Assembly: GCA_024220525.1 (NCBI GenBank)
Contig: JAMYWO010000036.1
Coordinates: forward strand, 44,844-67,693
Direction: 5' to 3'
DNA: 22,850 nt
DNA from: Cochliopodium minus
Taxonomy: Eukaryota; Discosea; Himatismenida; Cochliopodiidae
In this document: positions 10,147 to 21,322 of the stretch, in pieces
How positions within the stretch are numbered: the stretch's first letter is position 1
How the letters are laid out: every line of letters starts with the position of its first letter
Notes under the pieces: model-generated
What the model was told of the DNA's origin: nothing
Databases searched by the model: none
The model's input: the letters and a program-made list of their open reading frames with translations, nothing else
Translations under genes and position numbers: made by a program

Positions 10147-11512
10147 AAAAAATTTTAAATTTTCCTCAACAAAACTTTTGATTAATTCAAACATTTTAAT
10201 TTTTTTTTTTGGTAATAGAGTAAATAAAGGGAGTCAATATAAATCTTATGACTATTCCTAAACTTTGACTTGAGTAAAAGATTTTTGAGTAAATCTATTT
10301 GTTTTTAAATTATAGTTTATTCAAGATTGAAAAGAAATTTGGTTTGTTATTGTTTTAATAAATTTATTGAATGTTGTATTAAAAAGAGAAACTTCTGCTT
10401 GCATATATATCCCATCCAAATATGCAGTGGATGATAGATTGTTGTTTTATTTTTTGTTGGCGAATATATACGATTTGTTGTTTAAGAAATAGAAACTTCT
10501 GCTTGCATTTATATCCCATCCAAATATACTCCAAATGTGCAGCAGATGATAGATTGTTGTTTTATTTTTTGATGGCTAATATATACGATTTGTTGTATAA
10601 GAAATAGAAACTCCTGCTTGCATATATATCCCATCCAAATATACTCCAAATTTGCAGTGGATGATGGATTGTTGTTTTATTTTTTGATGACGAATATATA
10701 TGGTTTGTTGTATAAAAAAGAGAAACTTCTGCTTGCATTCATATACCATCCAAATATACTCCAAATGTGCAGTAGTTGATAGATTGTTGTTTTATTTTTT
10801 GTTAGCGAATTTATACGATTTGTTGTTTAAGAAATAGAAACTCCTGCTTGTATTCATCAACCATCCAAATATACTCCAAATGTTTTATGATTCATCATTT
10901 GTTTGTTAATTGGTAAAATATTTTGATTTGTTGTCTAAAGAAATGAATAGCATTTTACACATAAAATTCTTTAATATTTGTTCAATTGTTCCTCATATGA
11001 GATATTCCTAATTTTTTTTTTTAATTATCTTCAATTATAAAAATGAATATTTTCTATATTATATATTGGATATTGCTAAAGAGATAATGAGAATATATGG
11101 CATATCACAGATTTTTGGATGCTATTTTGTTTATATATAAAAAGATATTTTTATATTACCTATTTTTTTTTTTAATATTTTTGCCCAACACTATATTCAT
11201 TCTTTTGATTATTCCTTTTTTGGAAACAATATTAAAAACAATGGGTATGTTTTGCAACATGTAACTGAAAGGGTTTTAGATTTGATTAAAAAATTTAATT
11301 TCCCATATTTTTTCACAATTCGAATCAGTTTACGTTTAACTTTTTCAAAACTCTTTTATCAATAAATTTTTAATCAAATAAAATAAAAATAAAATAAGAG
11401 GAAGAGTATATCAGGTTTGATGGATTTGTAGGAATAAGATGTTACAATTTAGAGCAATAAAATCTTTGTTTCTATGATTTATATCAATCATATTATTATT
11501 TTTTTGAGAATA
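10147..11512. other. Non-coding stretch downstream of beta-helix copy 1
   Basis: About 1.37 kb of AT-rich DNA with no convincing exon on either strand. It holds a 115-bp tandem repeat (10387-10882), then unique sequence up to the N run. Short open frames over the repeat follow its periodicity and show no domain. The beginning serves as the 3' untranslated region of the upstream gene. Unseen exons near the gap cannot be excluded. Confidence 0.6.
10387..10882. repeat. 115-bp tandem repeat, four units plus a partial fifth
   Basis: Units start with AGAAACTYCTGCTTG at 10387, 10491, 10606, 10721 and 10836, giving periods of 104, 115, 115 and 115. The first unit lacks the 11-base insert ACTCCAAATAT, present in the others. 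The last copy stops after about 46 bases. Units also share a TGATAGATTGTTGTTTTAT block (one variant base in unit 3) and an ATACGATTTGTTGT block. They differ by scattered substitutions, so the array is not brand new. No open frame survives across units without odd starts, and the function is unknown. Confidence 0.92.
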
Positions 11513-11803
11513 NNNNNNNNNNNNNNNNNNNNNNNNNNNNNNNNNNNNNNNNNNNNNNNNNNNNNNNNNNNNNNNNNNNNNNNNNNNNNNNNNNNNNNNN
11601 NNNNNNNNNNNNNNNNNNNNNNNNNNNNNNNNNNNNNNNNNNNNNNNNNNNNNNNNNNNNNNNNNNNNNNNNNNNNNNNNNNNNNNNNNNNNNNNNNNNN
11701 NNNNNNNNNNNNNNNNNNNNNNNNNNNNNNNNNNNNNNNNNNNNNNNNNNNNNNNNNNNNNNNNNNNNNNNNNNNNNNNNNNNNNNNNNNNNNNNNNNNN
11801 NNN
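11513..11803. other. Assembly gap (run of N)
   Basis: 291 undetermined bases. The right flank is a TTTTTTA microsatellite lying in an intron of the LMF N-terminal half. The left flank is unique AT-rich sequence. The true distance, and even the adjacency of the two sides, is uncertain. Confidence 1.
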
Positions 11804-11878
11804 TTTTTTATTTTTTATTTTTTATTTTTTATTTTTTATTTTTTATTTTTTATTTTTTATTTTTTATTTTTTATTTTT
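11804..11878. repeat. TTTTTTA microsatellite
   Basis: About ten near-perfect 7-base units touch the N run. Read on the minus strand they start right after the splice donor (CAT then GTAAAAAT) of the exon ending at 11881, so they belong to an LMF intron. Similar T-rich repeat sequence ends the window at 22850. Confidence 0.9.
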
Positions 11879-11880
11879 AC

Positions 11881-12785
11881 ATGTGTTGGTAATGATGGGA
11901 ACTCTGATTCAATTTCTCTCCAACAATCAGTGTACCCAAAAAAAAACTTCCAAACGCCACATGACAAATACAGCCTACCCACGAACATACAAGCAAGCAG
12001 GTAAAATACGAAATTGGTGTGGAAATATTTAATGGTTGGTTCGCTAATGAAAAGTATAAGGTTGCTCTCCACCAATTGAAAATCCATTTCCTAATGTTCA
12101 ACAAAATTTAAAATGTATTTTAAATTTAAAATTTCAGAAAAAAATTTAATCAAAATCATTTCCATGCATTATAAAGATAAAGTGATAATTATACTTGAAT
12201 TGATCTGATATACAGAAAACTACAAAATTTGATGCTAAGAAATTTTTTATTATTCGAATTAATAGATTAGGTAATTGTATATTTGATGTTTGATTTATTT
12301 ATTGTGTGAAAAATGTCTCATGATATTTGAAAGAAAATCAATTTACCTGATAAAGTTTCTTCCCTTGAATGATTAATTATTTTTCTGTAGAAAATGAGGT
12401 TAGTTATTCTTTACCATCAAATTGATAGAATTCAAAGATATGATGCTGATGAAAAGAGATAGAAATCTGCCATAGTCCATTAATGAAAAGATTGAGCTCA
12501 ATATTCCCATCCCACAAACCAAATTGAAGCTCGTTTGAGATCCATCCAGTAAGATGAATAAGCTTGGACATTCCTTAATAATTGTCCATAAATTTTTCCC
12601 AATAAATTTTTTTTTGACATCCTTCAAGGGTATCAATCCTTTTTGAGAATTATCAACAAATATGGTGATATTTTTATTTATTATATACCTCCATCAACCA
12701 AAAGATGTTTGGATTGAACATAGGATGAGATAAATGCAGATATATTCAAAATGGGAATAACAACAGAAAATATTTTATCTGACAT
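11881..12785 (-). CDS. Lipase maturation factor (LMF) family protein, N-terminal half
   Basis: Three phase-consistent exons: 12785-12689, 12638-12415 and 12090-11881 (177 residues), then a donor leading into the microsatellite and gap. The product is a multi-pass membrane protein. ISAFISSYVQSKHLLVDGG then GLIPL matches the LMF start (loop after helix 1, usually ...YVQ..GLiG.dGilP). CPSLFILLD and the hydrophobic stretch after it are helices 2-3. MDFQLVESNLILFIS matches the conserved QWD.LLLE segment, with Met for Trp. VGRLYLSCGVWKFFFG then CWREIE matches the RLmfgSGvvKl...tWr motif. LMF proteins are ER membrane proteins needed for folding or secretion of lipases in animals; the role here is inferred. 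The 324-nt intron 12414-12091 is long and could hide a short exon. The start ATG lies 37 bp from the divergent F-box gene. It probably continues at 22699. Confidence 0.74.
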
Positions 12786-12822
12786 TTCAACAAAGATTTT
12801 ATATATATAAAAAAACCCAAAA
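12786..12822. promoter_or_regulatory. 37-bp divergent spacer between LMF and F-box gene starts
   Basis: Only 37 bases separate the two start codons. They include a TATATATA run followed by A's. Either promoters overlap the neighbouring 5' coding exons, or one of the start codons is placed too far upstream. The layout suggests a bidirectional promoter. Confidence 0.45.
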
Positions 12823-15800
12823 ATGGAAGATGATTTGAAAAAAAGAAAGATCGAAGATAATAATGATAACAACATAAGCAAAAAGAATAAAATTATAGAA
12901 AATAATCAAACCCTCATCAATTATTTTCCCTCCAAAATCCCAAAAGTGCTTCTATACAAGATATTGATGTATATTGATGATCCTGGGGTGATATTGAGAT
13001 GCCATCTCCTCTGCAAATACATGAATAATACACTCAATTCCAACAATAAATTTTATTTTAACCTCTATAAAGACAATTGGATAAAAGGATATCACAAGAA
13101 TGAAGATTACCTTGAAAGACCTGTAAATATAGAAATATCATAACGAAAAATAATTTGAATTTTAATTCGATTCCAATATAAACAAAATAGAATATTTATA
13201 AAATGATTTTGTTCAAAAAAAAATATTAATTTACATCAAAATTGATTAGTTAAAAAAAAATTATGAAATTGAAATTGATGAAGAAATGGAAATTAACTAC
13301 GAGAGTGTGAGACTTCTTAAAAGAGAGAAAGATCCAATCCTTTGCGAGAAGAAAGAGAAAAAGGAGGATAAGAAAAGAGATTCAAAAGAATATCACATGT
13401 GTAAATGGACCTATGAAGAAGAAATAAATTGGAAGAAAGAATTAATAATAGATCACCAAATATTCAGCAAGAAAAACACATTTAACATCATTTTCTTAGA
13501 GAAAAGAGTTCTTCAAAACAGTTCCTGCTTTTGTGACTATGAGAGTGAAATTTCTTATGAATTGTTTGATGTGGGGAGATACTGGAAGAATGTGAAAATT
13601 TTGGGGCTGAAATCTTACATTAACTCTCTTAACGGAAAAGGTAAATTATTTATTAATAACTCAATTTTTATCAATTATTTAAAATTTAGAAAAAGATCTC
13701 CCTTACCAGGAAATTTATTCAAAAAAATTGCTTAAAGTAAAGTATTCACAACATAACGTTACAAACTTGGATACTTTCGTAACTTTTTTGCTCAATTTGC
13801 ATAAAACTAGCCCAAAAGAGTTTATGCTATGATGAATCTCTTTTCTTCATTGTATATTAATCACAGTGTCAATTTATGGTGTCCTGATTGGACATTATTA
13901 TTTGCGTTGAGATATGATGACCCTAATGTTGAGTTGGAAGACTCAATTTTCGGAAGAATAGTCAAACAACTTGAATGGTGCATTTCCTATAAAAATACAA
14001 ACGAGTTTGTATTTTAAAAAATCTAGAAATCTCCAAATTATCATTTTAAATTATTAATAATAATTATCATGATATAGGTTAATGGTACTTTGTGTGCTTT
14101 TGGAAAACTTTCAAAAATTCAAATGAATGGAGTGATTGTTTTATTGGAAGAAAAAGGGATTCCTTACAAAGACTACGAATGTACCGGTCTGAGTTTATAT
14201 AATGTTATCCAATATTCATCTCCTTTTGACGACTTTAGGGTAATAGAAAACGAAAGGGATTTGGATGAAGAACAATTGAGACACAATGAAGCTCACAAAA
14301 TTTTGAAAAAAGCTGGCAATTATTTTTAGAATTTAAAAATTATTAAAATTTAATAAAAATAATTAGGAGTGGAAAGTTGTCTTCCTGAGACTTGTAGTGA
14401 AGTCCGGGATCATCTCAAAAATTATCTCAGAGCCATCATCCCAAAGATCATAGAAAGAAAAAAAGGTAGCTCTGAGGAGGTCACTCTTAGAGATGTTGTC
14501 CAAACAGTCGAGGAGTACAACAAAAATAGATTGTATTTTTCGGGAGATAGTATGGACGAAAGTTTTGAAATTGAAGAGATAGAAAATGAAGATGAAGAGG
14601 AGGGGTGGGAATATCAAGGTATGTTTTTTAAAAAAAAAAAACGTTTTTTTAATAAAATAAAAGAATCTGGAGAAGAAGAAGAAGACTCAAAAGATTATTT
14701 TGAAACAGACAAACTATCAATTAGTCTCAACTCTGTTTCTTCTCAATTTTACACGGAAAACGATTACTCTAATTTGAAAACTGTGGACAAATCTATTGAA
14801 ACTCAAAGTGGCACCAAAGATGAGCCTTATTTCTTGTTCAATAATCTCCATTCTAATGTCAATGTAGAATTTGACACTACTGTTTTCAACGAAGATATCA
14901 TGGATCCTGAAGATTACGACTACCATGGTTTTTTTTTAAAACCCAAAAAAATTGTCAAAAAATTTACAAAATTTTTTTTTTTTTAATAAAGACCAAGATG
15001 TAGAAGATGATTATGTTGAAATGGAATACATGGAAGAAGACAAGGAAAACACTTTCACATTTCCAGAAGAAGAAAAAAGAAAAGAATTCCTCAAAATAGA
15101 TGACGATGGAATCAAATATTGCCCTCAAAATTTTTACTTCGGAAACCAAACAGAATCTTCCAAATTCAAAGATAAAGTAGCCCAAACCATCAAAACCTAT
15201 TCGAATGAAGAAATTGAAATCCAAAGAAATAAATATTACGATAGGATGGAATGCTTGTATGAACTTTCTGGTTCTTCTCTCACTTTCGAATACTCATCCT
15301 CTGTCGAAGAATTTGTTACAAAAGGAAACTCTTTGAAAAAAATCAATACACTTTTGTTCTCGTTTGTTGATTTTGACGAGTTGTTGTCTGAAAAATTCTC
15401 CGAAATTTTGGATTGTTGCAAGAATTTAAAGGTAAAAAAATCTTATTTATAAATTTAATATTAATTTTTGTTTCAAAGATCTTAAAGTTTTTTTGCTGTG
15501 AATTTTCCAATTTCAAGCCAAAAATATTGAACATCAATATTAAGAGATTCTATATCAAAAAATCTCCTTCCTCTTTTGAATTTGTAGTCTCTTTTCTCGA
15601 ACAAGCGAAAGATTTGACACACATCACAATCAAATGTTATTTGGAATATCAAGAAGTTGACAAAATTTGCCCTCTTTTGAATACCAAAAAATACCCATGT
15701 TTGAAGTATCTTAACTTGAAAAATAACATGGGTATCTCTTTTCTTTCTATTTTGTATTTTTCTCCTTTCAAATTAGATGTGCTGAGCCTTCCTTACATCA

Positions 15801-16096
15801 AAAAAAAGACTTTCCCAAAAAATATCAATGATTTTCCTGTTCCATCATCTTATCTCCATCTCCACTTACAAAAAGAAATAGATTTAAAATTGATCCTTTC
15901 TTACATTTCCAATGAAAAACTCACTTTGTGCTTCTACCAGCCAAAAACTCACTTTGAAGCAGAAGATTATTATCCACAGGACTTATTGGACCACATCTCT
16001 TCGAATAGGATTGAAGATAAATTATTTTCCATTCAATTTCATTTGAAAGATTATTGTGGAATGCAAACAGAATCCCTCCAAAACAATTTCATTTAG
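12823..16096 (+). CDS. Large acidic F-box-like protein
   Basis: Exons 12823-13122, 13250-13640, 13690-13736, 13811-14008, 14078-14315, 14367-14618, 14664-14927, 14992-15431 and 15479-16096 give about 915 residues. Residues 37-90 resemble an F-box (FPSKIPKVLLYKILMYIDDP, then LRCHLLCKYMNNTL), preceded by a Lys/Asp/Asn-rich nuclear-type stretch. The middle is very acidic (EIEEIENEDEEEGWEY). The C-terminal 200 residues have leucine-repeat-like spacing (CLKYLNLKNN, FKLDVLSLPYI), so an F-box/LRR substrate adaptor of an SCF ubiquitin ligase is likely. Three junctions are unusual. Intron 14316-14366 begins GC. Intron 14619-14663 is 45 nt with no stop, so it could be retained. Intron 13737-13810 is unusually coding-like; without splicing the frame meets TGA at 13830-13832, so a frameshift is the alternative. 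Stop TAG ends at 16096. Confidence 0.72.
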
Positions 16097-16329
16097 ACTT
16101 ATTAGTATAAAATTAAATGATTTGTCAAAAATATAAAAAAAAATTTATTTGAAAATCATATAATTTAAATTTTGATCCGAAAGATACAATTCTATATTTT
16201 CCCATTTCCAAATATTTTCTATTATCTTTTTCTATAATTTATTATGCATTATCTTTTCGAATTGAAGAACATATAAGTGAAAATATAAAAAAAAAAAATC
16301 AAAAAAAAAAAAAAAATCAAAAAAAGAAA
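16097..16329. promoter_or_regulatory. Upstream region of beta-helix copy 2
   Basis: 233 bp between the F-box gene stop and the ATG of the duplicate. Only the last 60 or so bases (an A-rich leader with TATAAAAAAA then TCAAAAAAA blocks) match the leader of copy 1 at about 5625-5671. The rest is unrelated. The duplicated segment therefore appears to start just upstream of the coding region, and the promoters may differ. Confidence 0.5.
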
Positions 16330-19300
16330 ATGAGATTACTCGAATCTTTATTCATATTTTTGACATTGATCTTTTTCTGTTCATGTGCAACCTATAATTT
16401 TTATCCATCCAATACCACCTTTGCGACTCAATTGAATAGTGTAAATAATAATATTAATTTATTAAATTAAATTTAAAAATCATTTTTTTTTTTAAATTTA
16501 ACAAATAAACTAAAAATAATAAAAAGCTATCACTTGTTGGAGGAGATGTTGTAAACTTTCGTGCAGCTACCAGTAAGATATTTTTCGAATACATTTAAAA
16601 ATTCTTGAAAAAAATATTGATCACCTTTATAAAATTTATTTTAAATTCATAGATGGTGGGTCTGCAACTTATGGTAAAAATCATTAACTTTTATTTTTGC
16701 TTTTTGACAAATGATTAATTTTTTAATAGACTTCAAAGCATTCGCATCGACATATAGATGGAATGGACAACAAAATAATCCAATCATTATTAGAGGTATA
16801 TTTCAAATTTTCTATATTTCAAACTTTATTTCAATTCATTTGTAATTTCTATAGCTTTCCCTGGTGATAAGATCATTTTCACTACAAGTAATCCCAATTC
16901 CAATATTCTTCAATTGGGAGGAAGCTACTGGAGATTCACTGGATTTGAAATGGTTGGAAATGTGAATGCGGTAAATAAAAATTAATCAAAATTTATTTAT
17001 AATCACCCTATTCTATTATTTATACAGCAAGGATCTATTGCTTTGAGATTGATGGAAAACACCAACCATGTTGTTATTGATAGTTTGAAGATCCACGATC
17101 TGTATCAAAATGCAGTCACTGGGAACCTTCCAGGAGCAGATTACAACAATATTACCATCAGAGGATGTGAGGCAAATAAATACAATATAATTTTTAAAAA
17201 TATAAATTAAATAACTAGACTTCTCAACAAATAATAAAAATAAAATTTAGAAATTAAATAACTTTAAAATGAAATTTAGGTTTGGAATACTGCAGGAGCT
17301 GGTGAATGTTTTTACTTTGGATGCCAAAGATCAAGCTCTACAACCACACCTTGCCAAATGCACGACTCCCTTCTTGAAAATAACTACTGTCACGATACTT
17401 GCAAGGGAGGAGGAAACACCCGTAAAAACAATCCTCTAAATTACTATTTCGTTAAATTTCACCAATTTTCCTCAATTTAGAATGTTCTGGAGGATCAATG
17501 GGTAAGATACAACTTTAAAAAATTTTAAAGGAAATAATTACGTCAAATATTTTTTTAACTTTATCAAGGATCTGGATATCAAATTAAAGTAAAAAATATT
17601 CACTTATTTTTCACAATTATATTTTCTAAACTTTTATTTTTAAAAATTCAATTTAGTTTGGGTCATACAGAAATATCATCAGAAACAATGTTTGTTCAAA
17701 TGTTTTTTCTCCTTGTATCCTTCTCTATGATGATTGGGGAAAAGGTTCCAATTTAGTCGAAGGAAACGTTGTATTAAACACCCCAGGAGGTAAAAAAAAA
17801 AATTAAAATTTTGAAAAACTCATAATAATTATTTTATTTCAAGATTCTGGTATTCAAATCTCCGCAGGAGGAGTTATTAGAAACAATGTTGTTATTGGTT
17901 CTGCTGGTTCAGGTATTTATGTCTCAGACAACCCCAACAACTTGTACAATGGCTTAGGAATAAGAAACTTAGTCATTGAACACAACACCTTTGTCAACAA
18001 CGCTGAATATGGTATTAAGTTCCAAAGCAGACCAACCAACACTGTTGTGGTATGTTATTTTTTAAATTAAAATAATTTGTGTTTAAAAATGTTTTTTTTT
18101 TATTAATAGAGAAACAATGCACTTCTTTCTAACACTAAAGGAGACTTCTTTAGCACCGATCAAACTGGAGTAACCTGGTCCAGAAATGCTGTAACTTTTT
18201 TTTCAAAAAAAAAAAACAAAACATTTTTATTTTCCATTTTTAAAGCATTGATTCATTTCTTTACATTTTAATCCATTTAATCATTTCTATTTTTAGTATA
18301 ACACTGGATCACTTCCAAGTGGAGTAAATGCAAATGGAGCATTCCTCGTCTCTGCTACCAGCAACCAACTTACTGATGTTGCAAACTTTAATGTATACCC
18401 AAAATCGTCAAGTCAATTGGTTAGCAATGGATCCGCCTCAGGATTGGCATACGACTTTAATAACAGAGCAAGAAGTGGATGTAAACCAACTGGTAAGAAA
18501 TTTTTGATTTTTATTTGTTTCAACTCTTTCTAAACTCTTTGTTAATAATTTTTTAGTTGGTGCATACGAATTTAGTACTTCCACCAACCCTGGATGGGCA
18601 ATCACTAGAGGGTTCAAACAAGTTACTGGAACTGTCAAATCTTGCAGTGTAGTTTCACCTTGTCCTATCACTTGTTCCCCATCAACACCAGCACCATCCA
18701 CACCAGCACCATCAACACCAGCACCATCAACACCAGCACCATCAACACCAGCACCATCAACACCATCACCATCAACACCAGCACCATCCACACCATCACC
18801 ATCAACACCAGCACCATCTACGCCAGCACCAGTAAATTTATATTTCTTTTTATGAATTTTATTTAAATTTTTAAAATTCTAATGTTGATTTTCTTTTTTG
18901 AAATTATCATTTTTACAATCAAAAGACTCTCATCAACACCAAAGACAAAATCATCGCAGCAATAAGTAAAAAAAAAGAGAAGAATAATAATAATGTTTAT
19001 TAACCATAATTTTTGTTTTTTCTAAATTTTTAGACAGTGCAACCTCTGGAAGTGTCATTACCATTCAACCTGGTACTTATGTTTTCACTGAAGGAAAAGT
19101 GGATATTGTCAATAAAGCAGCTGCAACCCTCAGAGCTGTAACAAAAGGAACTGTCAAAGTAAATATTTTTTTTATTTGAATTTATTTTTATTTAATTTTA
19201 TTTAATTTGTTTTTTCTCGTTAAGCTTCGTTTTGGATCTGCTGGAAATTATATTGAAGGTTTTGTTGTTTCAAACTCCCCAGGATGGACTTTTGAGAACC

Positions 19301-20276
19301 TTGAAATTGAAGGAACATGCAGCAACCTCGCAAAGTAAAAAAAAAAATTAATAAAAAAGGTTATTTCATAATACTAATATTTTACCTTCAAAATAAAAGT
19401 TGTGATTATGCTTTCAGTGTCAAATCAAACTCTGTAAAAATTTTCAATTTTTTTTTGAATCATAATTAATTTTTATTGCAAATTTATTGTATTTTAAAAT
19501 AGAACAACCTCGTTTTTAGAAACAATAACTTGATCAACTTTAACAGACAAATCAAGACCGCAACCACTCCTGGTAACAACGGTTTGATTGTTGGAAACAC
19601 TTTCTTTGACAGAGCTGCAAGACCTTCTGGAAACTACAAAGTTGATATAAACGGGAATGGATGGACCGTCAGAGGAAATCACTTTCACTCTTTCTCTTCT
19701 TCTAACACTGGTGCTCTAGTTGGTAAGGAGATTTTCCATTCAAATTTTCAATAAATTTTAACATTTTTTTAATTGATAGGTGCAATTTCCGCAAACAATT
19801 ACAATGGACTCACCATTGATGCCAACCTTATCGTTGGAACCAAAACTGGAACCACATTGGGAATGGTTTTGAAAACTGGAACTGGAACTACCCTCGTCTC
19901 TAACAACATTATTACCTCCACAACTGATGGTAAAAACATTTCTTTTGTTAATCATATTTTTTTTTCCAAATATAATTATTCATTTTTTTATATGATAAAA
20001 AAAAAATGATATCTTTTCAATGATAAAATTTATTCTTCTTTTTTTAACTTTTATTTTTTTGTTTCATTAAAATTTTTTAAATAATAAGAATTATTTTTAT
20101 TTAATTTTAATTAACATGTTAATTTCTTGAATTTATTCTTTTTTCTCTTTAAAGATTAAATTTCATTTTTTTTAATTTAGTTGGTATTTATTCTGAAAGA
20201 GTGAATGTTTTAAATGTTTTCAACAACATCATCTATGATACTGTTGGAATTGATTCCAGATTCGCAGGTGCTTTCG
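16330..20276 (+). CDS. Surface protein with beta-helix regions, duplicate copy 2 (3' truncated)
   Basis: This is a near-identical duplicate of the gene at 5672-10146, with exons and introns in the same order from the signal peptide (MRLLESLFIF...) to the first part of exon 21 (from 20181). I checked its junctions by eye and the frame stays open. Examples are exon 1 at 16330-16440, exon 6 at 17028-17171 and exon 14 at 18557-18831. Amino-acid changes are few (for example Phe to Leu at residue 7). Introns are also alignable but carry more small length changes, as expected of a recent duplication. The donor after exon 6 is GC (17172) where copy 1 has GT. The linker is one 15-base unit shorter. 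The sequence stops at a single N after codon GGT-GCT-TTC, so about the last 200 residues, including the transmembrane helix, are missing here. This looks like an assembly break, not a real truncation. Confidence 0.87.
18682..18831 (+). repeat. 15-bp in-frame minisatellite coding the linker (copy 2)
   Basis: Ten 15-base units code Ser-Thr-Pro-Ala-Pro. Two of them have Ser in place of Ala (CCATCACCA). Copy 1 has eleven units without those changes, so unit number and sequence have drifted since duplication. Confidence 0.9.
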
Positions 20277-20277
20277 N
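20277..20277. other. Single N joining two unrelated genes
   Basis: One undetermined base sits inside beta-helix exon 21. The sequence to its left matches copy 1 (to 9560) and the sequence to its right is RasGAP code in a different frame. It looks like a minimal gap or consensus join. Confidence 0.95.
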
Positions 20278-21322
20278 CCAAAGCTCTTGCACACATCTTC
20301 CAAGGAGATCCTCACTTGGTCGATTTATTTGAGAATTGGGTCACCATTGAAATGGTCAACGCCAAATCAAAGGGAACCTTGTTCAGAATCACTTCTTGTT
20401 CCACCAACTTCTTCACTGTCTTTATAAAGTTGAATTGTCTTCATTATCTTTGGTGGGTTAATGCTACTTTGATCCACAGTCTCGAAAAGAAAGCTGCGAC
20501 AGAGTCTATCGGTATCAGCAACAAGAAAAAGTTCACTGAGGGTATCGAGCTTGACGAAGAGATGATCATGATGGACATTGCGAGCACAGAGTTGAATCCT
20601 GAGCATTTGGGTGAAGTTGATGAGCTTTATGTCAAAGCAAACAGTTATCAGTTGTTGCTTTATTTGACTCAATTAGAAAGAAGAATTGTTACTTCCTCCC
20701 CGGTAATGCCTTCTGATCTCAAAAGGTTATCTTTTTTAACTTTTATTCATCCTTCTTTTCAATTTTAATTTACATCTTTTCTTTTTTTTTTTTGATGATT
20801 TTAAACCTATTTTTTTAAATTTTTAGAATGATGAGACATCTTTACAAACAAGTGGGAACAAAATTTGATTCAGATTCCCAATTCAGGGCTATTGGGGGAT
20901 TCCTTATTCTTAGAGCACTCAATCCCTCCCTTATCGCTCCATCTGGCTATGGAATCACCAACGAAAAGCCAAGCCCTGCTGCACAAAAGGAGCTCACCAA
21001 CGTAAGCAGAATTCTCCAAAATCTTGCAAATGAGACTTCTCCCTCTGAGAAAAACAAGTTTTTGGCACCTTTTGATGACTTTGTTGAACAAGAAATTCCA
21101 AAAATGAGAGAGTTTTACAAGGAAGTCACTGGTCCTGAGGCTCGTCCTGTTGATAGCAGTTCTGTTCTTTCTGTTCCTCATGAAGTTGAACAAGATTGTC
21201 TTGCCACTGTTTGGAATTTCATTCATTTACACAAAGAGAAGATCCAAAAGGGTGATGAAGATAACGAGTTCAAGGAATTGTTTGACAAGATTGATAAGCC
21301 AATCAACAAAAACAAAAAATGA
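20278..21322 (+). CDS. RasGAP-domain protein, C-terminal part
   Basis: Two exons, 20278-20725 and 20827-21322 (intron AG/GTTATC...TTTTTAG/A), stop TGA. The 5' part of the gene is missing left of the N. The reading frame begins inside the GTPase-activating domain. GTLFRITSCSTNFF contains the arginine-finger position (LFR as in p120GAP and neurofibromin). GGFLILRALNPSLIAPS matches the FLR..NPA..P signature that stabilises the catalytic arginine. LTNVSRILQNLANET matches the following helix. Such proteins switch off Ras by speeding GTP hydrolysis and act in the cytosol or at membranes. The tail after the domain (last 65 residues) is acidic then Lys-rich, with no recognised domain. Its tail-to-tail neighbour, the LMF gene, ends 126 bp downstream. 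The subfamily cannot be assigned without the N-terminus. Confidence 0.9.

Noticed and set aside
10422-10764. Open frames on both strands over the 115-bp repeat
   Set aside because: They follow the repeat period, have no domain, and are not kept in phase by the units (115 is not a multiple of 3).
11474-12004. Plus-strand open frame spanning the N run
   Set aside because: It reads through undetermined bases and a microsatellite. The real coding there is the minus-strand LMF exon 12090-11881.
18438-18791. Minus-strand open frame with repeated Val-Asp-Gly-Ala-Gly units
   Set aside because: It is the antisense of the Ser-Thr-Pro-Ala-Pro minisatellite of beta-helix copy 2.
20181-20768. A natural beta-helix/RasGAP fusion protein
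   Set aside because: The frames differ across the single N, there is no splice signal, and both genes are cut mid-domain.
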